DNA from: Prorocentrum cordatum
Taxonomy: Eukaryota; Sar; Dinophyceae; Prorocentrales; Prorocentraceae
Assembly (NCBI GenBank): GCA_963575745.1
Contig: CAUYUJ010015693.1
Coordinates: 946,789-1,010,788 of the forward strand
Reading direction: 5' to 3'
DNA: 64,000 nt
Within the stretch, counting starts at the first letter, position 1, and each line of letters starts with the position of its first letter. This document shows positions 43,668 through 54,545 of the stretch, piece by piece. Position numbers and translations under genes: made by a program. The notes under the pieces were generated by a model, which had not been told where the DNA came from, did no database searches, and worked only from the letters and a program-made list of their open reading frames with translations.

Positions 43668-44359
43668 TATATATATACACATACATATTATATACACGAC
43701 ACGATACATGCATACATATGTTTGTACGAATGTCTATACGCCCATGCATGCATACATATATACATAGATGCCTGCATACATGCATACAGACATACATACA
43801 TACAGACATACATTCACACATGCGCATGTACATATCTACGAACATACATACATACGGACAGACAGACAGACAGACAAACATACATACATGCATACATGCA
43901 TGCATACATACATACATGCATACATGTATACCTACATACAGACAGACAGACAGACAGACAGACAGGCAGGCAGGCAGACAGACATCTATACATACATACG
44001 TACATATACATACGTACATACATACATACACACATACATACATACATACATACATGCATACGTACATACATACATGCATGCATACAGACATACATACATT
44101 CATATATACGTATATATATACATACACATATACATAATGTATACATGCATACATGCATGCATACGTACATACATACACATGCAGGCAGGCGTACAAGCAT
44201 ACATGCATACATGCATACATGTATACATACATACATACATACATGCATACATACATACATACATACATGCATACATACATACCGACCTACCTACCTATCG
44301 ACCTACATACATACATACATACATACATACATACATACATACATACATACGTACATACA

Positions 44360-44390
<31 letters not shown>

Positions 44391-44392
44391 CC
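43668..44392. repeat. TACA/CATA microsatellite, 0.7 kb
   Basis: Tetranucleotide catacatacata with embedded cagacagaca (about 43857 and 43938) and catgcatgcat patches. Frames read Tyr/Ile/His or Cys/Met/Tyr strings. Confidence 0.95.
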
Positions 44393-44404
44393 AATGGGCA
44401 TGTA

Positions 44405-45375
44405 GATTTCAATGTTTGGGAGGTTCTCACCTTTCTGAACTTCAGAATTTCCAGCGCTCCACGACGTCCTAAGAGACGCCCAAGACCGCCCCAAGACGGC
44501 CCAAGAGGCCCCCAAGAGGGCTCCAAGACGGCCCAAGAGGGCCCCAAGGTCAAGACGGCCATCGAGGCGCCAAGGACAGCCCAAGACCCTCAAGACGGCC
44601 CCAAGAGAGGCCCTGGAGCAGGAGCCCGAAACGACAATACGAGCCTTCCGCTTTCAGTGTTTTAGAGGTTCCTGCCTTCACGAGCTTCTGGCGCTCCACG
44701 GCGTCCCAAGAGGACCCCAAGAGGGCCCTGAGACGGCCCAAGAGGGCCCCAAGACGGCCATCTAGGCGCCAAGGACAGCCTAAGAGGGCCTCAAAACGGC
44801 CCCACGAGGGGTCCTAGAGCAGGAGCTCGAAACGACGATGCGAGCCTTCCGTCCCAAGATGCTCCCAGACGGCCTAAGAGGACGCGACGAACGCTCCCTG
44901 GAGGGCCCCCAGAGGCAAAGACCATTGATTCACCGTTGGACTTTCAGTGTGTTGGAGGTTCTTGCCTTTGGCGCTCCACGACGTCCCAAGAGGCCCCCAA
45001 GACCGCCCCAAGACGGCCCAAGAGGGCCCCAAGACGGCCATCGAGGCGCCAAGGACAGCCTAGAAGGGCCTCAAGACGGCCCCACGAGGGGCCCTAGAGC
45101 AGGAGCCCGAAACGACAGTACGAGCCTTCCGTCCCAAGGTGCCCCCAGAAGGCTTAAGAGGACGCGACGAACGCTCCCCGGAGGGCCCCAAGAGGCAAAG
45201 ACCATTGATTTGCCGTTGGGTTTTCAGTGTTTGGGAGGTTCTTGCCTTCACGAGCTTCTGGCGCTCCACGACGTCTCAAGAGGCCCCCAAGACCGCCCCA
45301 AGACGGCCCAAGAGGCCCCCAAGACCGCCCCAAGACGCCCCAAGGGAGCCCCGAGACGGCCCCAAGAGGGCCCCA
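44405..45375. repeat. Tandem repeat of about 280 bp with GGCCCCAAGA words
   Basis: Four units open with ttcagtgtttgggaggttct (44410, 44655, 44945, 45225) and cttctggcgctccacgacgt and continue into phased ccaagacggcccaagaggcc words. Confidence 0.85.
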
Positions 45376-45945
45376 AATGTAACACACACATTTAAGACAA
45401 ATCGTTTCCTCGTCAATCACGGCGTTATATCAAATGTGTGTTAAATTGTTGGGTCTCTTGGGCCGCTCTTAGAGCTCCCTGGGCGCCCTTCGGGCCTTCC
45501 CAGGCCATTATCTAGAGCTCTCTTGGGGGCCTTTGGGAGTTTTAGGAGTGCCCCAAACTGGCTCCAAAGTCAACACGAATTTGACACAAACCGCAGCCTC
45601 GCTAGGGACTGCGTTGTGTCAAATGCGTGTGACTGTGGCCTCCGAGCCCTCGCAGCTCGTCTTGGAGAGCTCTCCTGGGAGTCTGTTGGGGTCTCAGGAG
45701 AGCCCCAAGAGGGCCCAAACTTTCACACACACATTTAACACAACACCGTCCCTGACGAGGCAGCGGCTTGTGTTAAATTGGTGTCAATGTTTCGGCCCTC
45801 TTGGAGCCTTCCCGAAGCCTGCCCGAGGTCCCGGGGACGGCTTCACAGGCCTCGGGGAAGCTTCGAAATTCAACACATTGAACACTTCCTGTTTCCATGA
45901 AGAGGGCGGGCCTGTGTGAATTTTGTGTTGTTCTGTTGTGTCTCT
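45374..45945. repeat. Four spaced hairpins of AACACACATTT type
   Basis: Hairpins centre near 45410, 45602, 45757 and 45902. The second pairs caacacgaatttgacacaaa with ttgtgtcaaatgcgtgtg over about 25 bp; the third pairs catttaacacaa with ttgtgttaaat; the first and fourth are weaker. Loops carry cctcg or gacgagg words. They alternate with GGCCCCAAGA-type spacers at about 150-195-bp steps. No coding capacity. Confidence 0.7.
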
Positions 45946-46302
45946 GGAGATGCTCCCCAAGCTGCTTTGGGGCCCCTTCGAGCCCTCCCAGGCCGTCGTC
46001 GACACACATAAGACGGATCGCAACATGCGCCCAGAGCTTCTCCAGGAGCATCCGAGTGATGTTTCTGGAAGCATTTCCCGGAATGACTCCATCGATGTCC
46101 GAGAAGAATATCCGTGAATTTCCGAGCGGACTTTCCGAATCACACCGCAGGAACAAGAGGAGGAGGAGAGGTGTCGAGGACGACGAGGAGGACAACGACG
46201 ACCCCGACGGTCCCCAGAGATCTTCAGTGTGTCTGCAGAGTGTCGATACGAGTGGCCGCGGCAGGGCCAACCACGTCCGACCCCGCACAGAAACGAGCAT
46301 AG

Positions 46303-46338
<36 letters not shown>

Positions 46339-46339
<1 letters not shown>

Positions 46340-46485
46340 TGTCGCTGGCCGCGGCGGTAGCGGCGGCGGCGGTGGCCAGAGCCTGCACGCTGGACGAGCG
46401 GCGGCGGGAGTCTGAGGCCTTGGGCAACCGCGGCGACGAAAGCGACCCCGCGAGGCCCAAGAAAGCCCAAGACAATTCACGATCC
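46339..46485 (+). CDS. Coding-like segment, unknown
   Basis: Behind a GAC array (46296-46340) the plus frame reads VARACTLDERRRESEALGNR and then GDESDPARPKKAQDN with mostly G/C third positions. There is an in-frame ATG at 46339 inside the triplet array. The MITE at 46526 interrupts the DNA just downstream. No splice sites or family can be given. Confidence 0.27.
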
Positions 46486-46525
46486 TGGATCCTGGATCCC
46501 CCGTTCTCCTTCCCCGATCGTAGAC

Positions 46526-46685
46526 TTAAGTCGGGCCTGTCCCTCTACAGAGGAATATTCAAAAATTGTCAAAAAAAAATATTATGGGAACATTTGTTTA
46601 GCATTTTTTTGCCATTTTGGAGCGTTTTTGGGGCATTTTAATTTTTCATCCAAAATCCCCCTGTAGGGGGACAGGCCCGACTTAA
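46526..46685. mobile_element. hAT-like MITE, copy 1, 8-bp target duplication
   Basis: A 160-bp element with inverted ends of about 28 bp (TTAAGTCGGGCCTGTCC at left, complement at right) and an A/T-rich centre (gtcaaaaaaaaatatt). TCGTAGAC stands perfectly duplicated on both sides (46518-46525 and 46686-46693), so the empty site can be inferred. An 8-bp duplication is typical of hAT elements. No transposase here; it depends on one elsewhere. Confidence 0.88.
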
Positions 46686-46689
46686 TCGT

Positions 46690-47440
46690 AGACGACTGCG
46701 ACGACGTTGGCGGCGACAACGACGCTTCAGTCACAACCACGATGACCACGGCCACGACGACAGCGTCGACGAGGAGCCCCTGGCGGCCTCCACGGGTCAG
46801 ACGACAACCACAGCGACGACGATCAATGGACGACGGCCGACGGCCTCCACAGATCTCCAGAGACCGGAGGCCTCCAGAGGGCCCGGATCAGCGCAAGGCG
46901 CCCCAGAACATGCAATCATCCGATTACGTCCACAGACGACGAACACCACCACCACCACCACGACCATTCCGACGACCACCGCGACGATCATCACGACGGA
47001 GGCGGCGGCGGCAGCAGCGGCGGCGGCCGCGGGGGCGGCGGCGGCGGCAGCGGCCTGGCAGCCAGGAGCCTCTGGGGCCCTCTTTCGTCACCGTGGCAGT
47101 CAAGTCACTTACGCAATTGCGGAGACATTCGGAGCCTTCCGACGCGTCGCACGTCGATTTCGCACGACTCCGCGACCGCCCACAAAATCCTAAATTATCC
47201 CCCAGAGGGCCCAGCACTTCCACACGCCAAGAGCGGCCTTTGCCTGGGTGACCTCCCCTCTGGTATAGTGAGGTTCGCGGCGTGACGCTAGGTCCACCGG
47301 CCACAACTGCGCAATCGGCTAGAACTCAAGCGCGCGCGTAGCGCGTGCGCGTGGCTCTCGTGCGTGTGTGTATGTATGTATGTATGTGTGTATATACATA
47401 TATATACATACATATATACGACCACCCTTCGGGTAATAAG
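46690..47440. other. GACGAC and CCACGA triplet-rich stretch
   Basis: Imperfect gacgacg, accacca and ggcggcgg runs at 46690-47060, then spacer and a TATG microsatellite (47370-47420). Frames are open but low-complexity. No supported gene. Confidence 0.45.
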
Positions 47441-47454
47441 GAGGGAGGGGGGGT

Positions 47455-48060
47455 GGAACCAACATCTGACTCAATCGATCTCACTATCGATATCAGTCAA
47501 CGGGACACCACGGGACACTTGTCGATTTACTATCGATGTCACTGTCGATCTCAGTCAACGGGACACCACGGGACACCGCGGGACACCTGCCGATCTCACT
47601 ACCAATATATCTATCGATCTCACCATCGATCTCACTCGACGGGACACCATAGGACACCACGGGACACTTCGGGACACCACATCGATTTCACGATCGATCT
47701 CGCTATCGATATCACTAACGATCTCACTCAACGGGACACCTCGGGACACCACATCAATTTCACGATCGATCTCACTATTGGTCTCACTTTTTGGGACACC
47801 ACGGGACACGTCGGGGCACCACATCGATCTCAGTATCGATCTCACGATCTACCTCACTATCGATCTCACTCAACGGGACACCTGTCGATTTCACGATCGA
47901 TCTCACTACCGATCTCGCTTTGTCGGACACCACGAGACACCTCGGGGCACCACATCGATCTCAGTATCGATCTCACTACCAATCTCACTATCCATCTCAC
48001 TATCGATCTCACTCAATGGGACACCACGGGACACCGCGGGACACCGCGAGCCACCGCCGG
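47455..48060. repeat. ATCGATCTCACT and GGGACACC minisatellite
   Basis: A 12-bp atcgatctcact unit alternates with an 11-bp gggacaccacg unit; together they form a higher-order period of about 100 bp. Confidence 0.85.
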
Positions 48061-48243
48061 ACGGACGGACGGACGGGCGGGGGGGGGAGAATCATTTGTT
48101 TTGACTTCGCCCTAGCAACGGCGGACACTACGGGACACCACGGGACACCATGGGACACCGCGGGAACCAGCGAGCCGCCGCCGGACGGACGGACGGGCAG
48201 GCGGGGGAGAGTCATTTGTCTTGATTTCGCCCTGGCAACGGCG
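48010..48243. repeat. Direct duplication of about 125 bp
   Basis: The run cgccggacggacgg... tcatttgttttgacttcgcc... gcaacggcgg (about 48050-48125) is repeated at about 48178-48243, each preceded by gggacaccgcggga words. Confidence 0.8.
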
Positions 48244-48364
48244 GGTTCATTCCTCTCGCGCGCCCACGCAGCTTCGCCTCGCCCGCACGCACGACACGAA
48301 CGAAACGAAACTATTTCCCGGTTGGGGATCTCCGTTCCACTGCGATCTCACCCCCCCAATTTCT

Positions 48365-48495
48365 GATATCTATATATATATATGTGTGTATACACATATA
48401 TATGTATATGTATGTGTGTATGCGAAGATGTACGGACGCGTGGACAAATAAATGCGTATGCATATACACAAATGCATATATATATATATATATAC

Positions 48496-48531
<36 letters not shown>

Positions 48532-48535
48532 GTGT
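48365..48535. repeat. TA/TATG microsatellite
   Basis: tatatatatatgtgtgtata and catacatacata tracts. Confidence 0.9.
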
Positions 48536-48559
48536 AAGAGGGTGTTCTGCCGCTGCTGG

Positions 48560-49560
48560 CAAAAAACCGGGGGAGGCACTGGGGGGGTCCAACCCGTCCC
48601 CCCCTCGAAAACCAGGGTGGTCATTGAGGGTTCCACCACCACCCCGGTCCATCATGAAAGGGGGCGGGTCACTACCGGCTCGAGCCCCCACCCCTCTCCC
48701 CCCCTGGAAAACCGGGGGGGGGGTCACTACCAGCTCGAGCCCCCTCCCCCCCCACTCGCCGCAACGACTCCCCCTCTTCCCCCACTCTGGATGGAGGACT
48801 GATGTGGACAGTGGTTGGGACGGTGGTGGGGACAGTGGGAGCAGTGGGGACAATGGGACAGTAGTGGGGACAGTGGGACAGTGGTGGGGACGGTGGTGGT
48901 GGGGACAGTGGCGAGGGGACAGTGGGACAGTGGTTGGGACAGTGGGGACAGTGGGACAGTGGTGGCGACGGTGGTGGTGGGGACGGTGGTGAGGGCGGTG
49001 GTGAGGACGGTGGTGGGACAATGGGACAGTGGTACAGTGGGGACCGTGGTGGGGACAGTGGGACAGTGGTGGGAACAGTGGGGACAGTGGGACAGCACAG
49101 TGGGACAGCGGGTTGGACAGTGGGGACAATGGGACAGTGGTAGAGACAGTGGGGACAGTGGGACAGTGGTGGGGACAGTGGGGATTGTGGGGAGGATTGG
49201 ACCGTGATGGAGACAGTGGCGGGGACAGTGGGGACAGTGCGACAGTGGTGGCGGCACTAGTGGGGACAGTGGTGGCAGTGGTGGGAACAGTGGGGATAGT
49301 GGGACAGTGGTGGGGACAGTGGGACAGTGGTGAGGGCGGTGGTGAGGACGGTGGTGAGGACCCAGGAGTCGTTTGCCGGCGGCGAGCGGGGGGTTGGGGG
49401 GGTTCGAGCCCGTAGTGATCCCCCCCAGTTTTCCGGAGGGGGCGGAAGGGGGGGTGTTTTGCCGGGGAAGGAGGGGGGCAGGGGGGGGGGGAAAGGGGTT
49501 CGAGCAGAGAGGGGGGGGGGCGATTTTCAGAGGGGGGGGGACCCCCGGGCTCCAGAGGAA
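48560..49560. repeat. Inverted G/C-rich arms around a GGGACAGTG array
   Basis: The left side (48560-48770) carries tggaaaaccgggggg, gtcactaccagctcgagccc. The right side (49385-49560) carries the complement (gttcgagcccgtagtgatcc, cagttttccgg). Between them, 48790-49370 is a ggggacagtgggacagtggt minisatellite of 9-12-bp units. Same design as 32680-34165. Confidence 0.75.
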
Positions 49561-49599
49561 GAGGGGGCGAATTTTCCACAGCAAAGCGGCGGTGAATCA

Positions 49600-49603
49600 C
49601 TCC

Positions 49604-49648
<45 letters not shown>

Positions 49649-50140
49649 GCGTGAGTATGAGCATCCATCTTGATGTCCTGATGTGTGCGTGTGTCCACTC
49701 GTGAGTTGAAGTGTGCGCCCAACGCACATCAAAGATGATAGCACCTCCCCTGGACCTCCTTATCATCCAAAGGATAGACTATGCGGTCCTTATCCTCTGT
49801 GTACATTTTCTTTTCCTCGGAAGTGCGTGCGCCCAGGTTGGGTAGTGCGCCTTTTCTGTGGTATCCCCTCCCAGGCGCATTGCTGTTCGTGCATGGCCTC
49901 GTGCATGGCCATGGGTACGCGAGAGGCTTCGCGGACTGCGGACGCGGTTGGAAGGCACCCAACGGGATTTGGTTGTAGGAGGGCGAAGAAAGGGGAAGGG
50001 AGAAAGACAAAAACACAAAGGGTACGCGGAGGGGGGCAGGCTACTCCCCAGCCATCTTCGGGGGAGTAGTGATTATGCTGAGCGGTTGTATATAGAGAGG
50101 GGAGAGACAAGCTAGGCGCGCTCGCGCCATATCTGCCATC
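49600..50140. other. TC microsatellite and gene-poor stretch
   Basis: A TC array at 49607-49645, then mixed sequence with frames below 120 codons on both strands. No gene supported. Confidence 0.45.
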
Positions 50141-50284
50141 TTAAGTCGGGCCTGTCCATCTACAGGGGGAATATTCAAAAATAGCCCCCCAAAAAAACAT
50201 AGTATTGGGCATCTTTTGAGTATGTTTTAAATATTTGTATTTTTCGTCCCAAAATCCCCCTGTAGGGGGACAGGCCCGACCTAA
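50141..50284. mobile_element. hAT-like MITE, copy 2, 8-bp target duplication
   Basis: A 144-bp element with the same ends as copy 1 (TTAAGTCGGGCCTGTCC; right end gggacaggcccgacctaa). CTGCCATC (50133-50140) and CTGTCATC (50285-50292) flank it, an 8-bp duplication with one mismatch. The centre is shorter and A/T-rich. No coding capacity. Confidence 0.87.
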
Positions 50285-50419
50285 CTGTCATCTTACTCAT
50301 CCCATCCATCCGTTCCCGCTGCGGTGCTTTCTGCTCCATCCGCTGGCGCGTGTCACAGCGGACCTGGAATTTCAGAAAGAACCCCGTCGTTTTCTGCGCG
50401 GTTGGAAAAAGAGAAAAAT

Positions 50420-50972
50420 CCCCAGTGCGACCCTACCTAGAAGTTGGAGCCCCTAGGACAGCAGCATTAGTTGCTATGCCATGCCATGCCATGCTATGCT
50501 GCGCTATGCTATGCTATGCTAAGCTAAGCTGCGCTATGCTATGCTATGATTTGCTATGCTATGTCATGCTGCGCTGTGCTATGCTAAGCTATGCTATGCT
50601 AAGCTGCGCTATGCTATGATTTGATTTGCTATGGTATGATATGCTATGCTATGCTATGCTAATGCAGCTCTGCGCTATGCTAAGCTACGCTATGATATGC
50701 TATGCTATGCTATGATGTACTCTGCTATGCTAAAGCTCAGCGAAGCTAAGATGAAGGTAAACTAAGCTAAGATAAACCTGAGCTAAGATGAAGCTAAGCT
50801 AAGCTAAGATGAAATAAGCTAAGCTAAGATGAAATAAGCAACGCTAAGCTAAGGGGACGTAACTGGGGGAACCGCGGGGCGGATACTGGGGGAACCGCCC
50901 GGGGCGCTTTCCACTGCCCGGCCCCTTTAAGCCCAGAGAGTAAGAACCCTTCTAGGCAGAGCCTAGGTAGGG
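50420..50972. mobile_element. GCTAT-repeat element, copy 2
   Basis: Same parts as copy 1: cccagtgcgaccctacctag, ttggagcccctagga, GCTAT pentamers (50471-50740), aagctaagatgaa units, gggggaaccgcggggcgga, cttctaggcagagcctaggt. Its single terminal segment shows that the doubled one in copy 1 is a later change. Confidence 0.75.
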
Positions 50973-51130
50973 GGGGGAAACAACAACAAAAAAAACTGCG
51001 TACATTGGAGAAGAAGGTGGCGGAGGCGCAGGAGGAAAAGGAGGATGAGGAAGGAGGAGGAAGAGGACGAACAGCAGCAGCAGGAGCTGGAGCAGAAGGA
51101 GCGGGAGGAGCAAGATTTCCAGACAGTTCT

Positions 51131-51538
51131 TTAGAGAGCGAAGATGGTTAGAGATAAGAAGCTGGCAGCACCGGGTAGGCCAGCTTCCTCTCCACAGTTC
51201 CCGGGCAGGCATCCCCGCAGCGCCCCACTTGAACTCGTAGCGTCTTCCGGAAAGCGTTTTCCTACCCGTTCCCGACATTCGTGGCGGAAGCCTTTTCCGC
51301 AGCGCGTTTGAAGCTTTTTGAGATCTCCGACGAAGCTCCTTTCATTGCGATCCAGGTTTTGGACGCCACAAGTGACCAGGGGTACGGAAGGCGGAGAATG
51401 AAAGGATGGAGACGACAACGATGACGAAAGATTTGGATCAAGAAAATAGTTGCCCGATCTGGGGTGAGAGCGCCATTCGAAAAGCTGGAGCCAAGCGCCG
51501 ATCCTAAAAAGAGGCGAACGCTGCAGCGGCAGCTCCAT
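51131..51538 (-). CDS. Unknown 135-residue frame, minus strand
   Basis: The frame starts MELPLQRSPLFRIGAWLQLF and contains NERSFVGDLKKLQTRCGKGF and RERVGKRFPEDATSSSGALR, an ordinary charged composition. Third positions are only mildly G/C-rich. A GGA run lies 3' of its stop. No family recognised, no splice evidence, and it may be chance. Confidence 0.28.
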   Translation of the reverse strand: MELPLQRSPLFRIGAWLQLFEWRSHPRSGNYFLDPNLSSSLSSPSFHSPPSVPLVTCGVQNLDRNERSFVGDLKKLQTRCGKGFRHECRERVGKRFPEDATSSSGALRGCLPGNCGEEAGLPGAASFLSLTIFAL

Positions 51539-51539
51539 G

Positions 51540-52045
51540 TTTGATGTACCGAATACGTTCCGTTTTTTACAAAAAAAATGAAATATAAAATGTCAAAGCC
51601 CTGTGTGTAAAAAACATGTGCGCGGAGGAGGGTGGGGCGACTCCCTGGCCTTTTTCGGGGGATCGAAGACAGTCATTTTCATGTTAAGTAATTGCAAAGG
51701 GTAGAAGGGCAGGCCCTAGCCGCCTGCACATCACATCCGACATGATCGTTACCCCTCCACCCCGTCCCTTCACACACTGCGCCTGACACTTCTCGGTCAC
51801 ATTGTGGCGTGCCTCGACTCGGTTGCAGGGTCTTACAAGGCTAGCGCTCGGCGGCACGATTCGCACGAGCTCGCACATGCGCACAGCCCTATGCGACAGA
51901 GGTTGCATGTCTAGCCCCATCGCATTGTAAGGAATCTGCTCTGTGTCTACGGAATGCTGGGAAAGCCGTCGATGTCTGTGCTTAGCATGCGCCTAATGAT
52001 TGGTACCAGATCTGGTTTTCACGCACTTAGGAACTGTTTCCGTAG
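51540..52045. other. Spacer, no gene seen
   Basis: Less G/C-rich than its surroundings, with short frames only. Confidence 0.4.
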
Positions 52046-52510
52046 GGGTTTCGCCTCCATGCCGCCGGCCCCCCTCTCTAAGAGTGGGACTTGCCAGAGC
52101 TCTGTTGGGATGTCTGGACGCTGACGTGAAGCAACGTCGGGACTTTACAAACTGCGAAATATTTCACAATTGCGAATCTAACATAATGTTCAATGGTTTA
52201 TGGCTTCGGGAGCGCGGACAGTTTGCATAAGTTACGAAAGTGTATGGCTCTGGGGGCGCGAAGATTGATTAATTTACGGTGGCTCTGGGGGCGCGAATGT
52301 TGCATAATTCATCCGGGATTATGGCTTCGGGGACTCGAATATTGCATCAGTTTCATAAGTTTATGGTCTCGGGGGCGCGGATATGGCGCAATGTTCTATG
52401 ATTTATGACTTCGGGGACGCGAACAACGTCTAACGTACCAGGGTTTATGTTTTCGGGGGCGCGAATATGGCGTAATTTACCAGAGATTATGGCCTCGGGG
52501 ACGCGAATAT
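52045..52510. repeat. Shared module downstream of the GCTAT element, copy 2
   Basis: tgccgccggcccccctctct, then gggatgtctggacgctgac, gaagcaac, matching 16230-16325. About seven units of 45-60 bp follow (tttatggcttcgggggcgcg, aatatggcgtaatttac). Confidence 0.75.
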
Positions 52511-53255
52511 CATGTATTTGCGCGTGTCCCACGCCCCCCCATGAATTCAGACAACACGATTTGGGCGTGGTAAAAAAAACTGGTTTGAGGGGTTCCCCCC
52601 CCTCGCGCGTTCAGCAACAATTCACAGCAAAGAAGCAGAAAGCAGGACTGTAACAATGGTAACTGGAAACCGCAACTAAAACAGGGAGCTGCAATCCTCA
52701 CCCTCGCAGCCTGGTGTCCCGGCAAGGGGGCCGGCGGATTAATCGCGCATGCGTCATGTAATTTGTTGTAGATTGTTGAGTCGGCGCCACGGGGAAAGCT
52801 ACGCCCCCAAGAGTCAGTATATGGCTTTCGTGCGGTCTCAACTTGAAAAACATGCGTTATGTACCAGCAGCGCCATGTGGTCGGTCTCATTGGCGTAATA
52901 TTATCTCCCCCCTTCCTCGTCAGATCTGGTCCTCTCGTTCTGTCTGACTCTCCCTCCCTCTGCGCCTGAGTCTGGGGCTATTCACTGTGTTTGCAAGCAC
53001 TGCGCGGTCCCCCGCGTTTCACTTTTCTTCTCCGCTTTTCCTCCCGTGGCACCGATACGTTTCAGAGTGAATTCGCATCGCTCCGTCATGTGGGCTACGA
53101 TTGGAACGAGTACCAGATGGGTGCGCCCTCTTTTCTGTCGCCTCATGCGCTTTCTCCAAATCAACCGTGGAGAAACCTGAGCCCAGAAGAAAGAGCCCTA
53201 CCTACTGTTGGCGCACGTCCGCTGTAACCGGCGCGGAGGCCAAGACAGAGGACGA
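52511..53255. other. Spacer with short frames only
   Basis: Frames up to 126 codons on the minus strand without supporting features. No repeat stands out. Confidence 0.35.
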
Positions 53256-53489
53256 CGAGGAGAACGAGGAGGAGGAGGAGGAGGAGGAGGAGGGCGGCGG
53301 CGGCGAGGAGGGGGACGATGGCGACAACGAGGGCGGCGACAGAGACGGCGACGACGTCGACCGATCGACCTGAGTCGCACGACGGCGAGCGAGGACCGAC
53401 GCCGAGGGCCCTCCGCGCGTCGGCCTGCACCTGGCGGCGCGGCCGGGGGCCTCCGCGCGCGCTGGCGCCCCTCGGGAGGGGAAGAAACA

Positions 53490-54060
53490 CACACAGCCAC
53501 AATGAAGCGTCGCTTCCCCAGAAGATATGGGAAAATATGTGGGAAGTGGGGGGGAAGGAACAAAAGACAGAAAATGTGGGAACAGATGGGGCATATGTTT
53601 ATTTGCGTGTATTTATTTGTGTGTCCCAGGGCCCCATTCATCCCCGAGGGCCCGCGCGCCCCTCCGCGCCGCCCCTCCGCGCCGCCCCTCCGCGCCCCTC
53701 CGCGCCCCACAATGAAGCGTCGACTCCCCCGAAGATATGGGAAAATATGTGGGCAGTGGGGGGGGGGAAGACAAAAGCCCAGAAAACTCGTGCAACTCAC
53801 GGGTGAACACGTGTCAATCTGGAGCCTTCTCACGACTAGTTTTTTGTGTCCAACAGAGTGCAGCAGCAGCAAAAAAGGAACGCAAAGACAGTGCCCTGGT
53901 TCTTTCATCGCCACGGATTCCGAAAACTCGCCCTGCACTACGATAGCACTCGTGCGTTTCCTGAACCACCTTCTCAAAATGTGGGAAAATATAGGGAAAA
54001 TGTTTATTTGCGTGTATTTATTTGTGTGTCCCAGGGCCCCATTCGTCCCCGAGGGCCCGC
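53490..54060. repeat. GAAGATATGGGAAAATATG repeat, three local copies
   Basis: The unit cacaatgaagcgtcg, agatatgggaaaatatgtgg and TATTTATTTGTGTGTCCC occurs at 53500-53660, in part at 53708-53765 and in part at 53978-54060. A fourth copy is at 60492-60640. Three copies start a frame MKRR- or MNRR-type (MKRRFPRRYGKICGKWGG), so an old coding origin is possible. Between copies, 53857-53975 reads KTVPWFFHRHGFRKLALHYD behind a tttttgtgtccaacag acceptor-like tract, a weak exon candidate. Confidence 0.6.
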
Positions 54061-54129
54061 GCGCCCCTCCGCGCCGCGGGGGCCCCCGGAGGGCGGCGAG
54101 GAGGGGCGCGCGGGCCCGCCTGCAGCGAG

Positions 54130-54545
54130 CGGCCCCCCGGGCAGCGGCGCCGGCCGCGCGAGGGGCACCTGGAGGCGAGCGGGCACGCACGGGACGGGGT
54201 TTAGGTCGGGCCCGTCCCTCGACAGGGGGAGTATTCAAAAATTGTCACACATACACACATATATTAAAGTCTGGGAACTATTGTTTTCAAAAATCTGAGA
54301 GTATTCAAAAATTGTCACACATAATATATATACACACCCTTTTTTATTGTTATATATATATATGTATAAAAATCTGGGGACTATTGTTTTGACTATGTTT
54401 GGGCATCTTTCTGAGCACTTTTTGGGTATGCTGTAGCGTTCGTCCAAAATCTCCCTGTGGGAGGACAGGCCTGACTCAATGGCAGCGGCGCTGGCCACGC
54501 GACGTGCACCAGAAGCGAGCGGGCACGCATGGGACTGGGTATCGC
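54130..54545. repeat. 65-bp direct repeats flanking MITE copy 3
   Basis: ggcagcggcgccggccgcgc... gcgagcgggcacgcacggga (54132-54195) recurs as ggcagcggcgctggccacgc... gcgagcgggcacgcatggga (54481-54535), one on each side of the MITE. Confidence 0.75.
54201..54479. mobile_element. hAT-like MITE, copy 3, internally expanded
   Basis: Ends match the family (TTAGGTCGGGCCCGTCC; right end gaggacaggcctgactcaa). At 279 bp it is longer because a segment (gagtattcaaaaattgtcac, then the aatctggg word) is tandemly doubled and a TA tract is inserted. No 8-bp duplication is visible at its ends. Confidence 0.8.

Noticed and set aside
43535-44472. Tyr/Ile/His and Cys/Met/Tyr frames
   Set aside because: They are translations of a TACA microsatellite on both strands.
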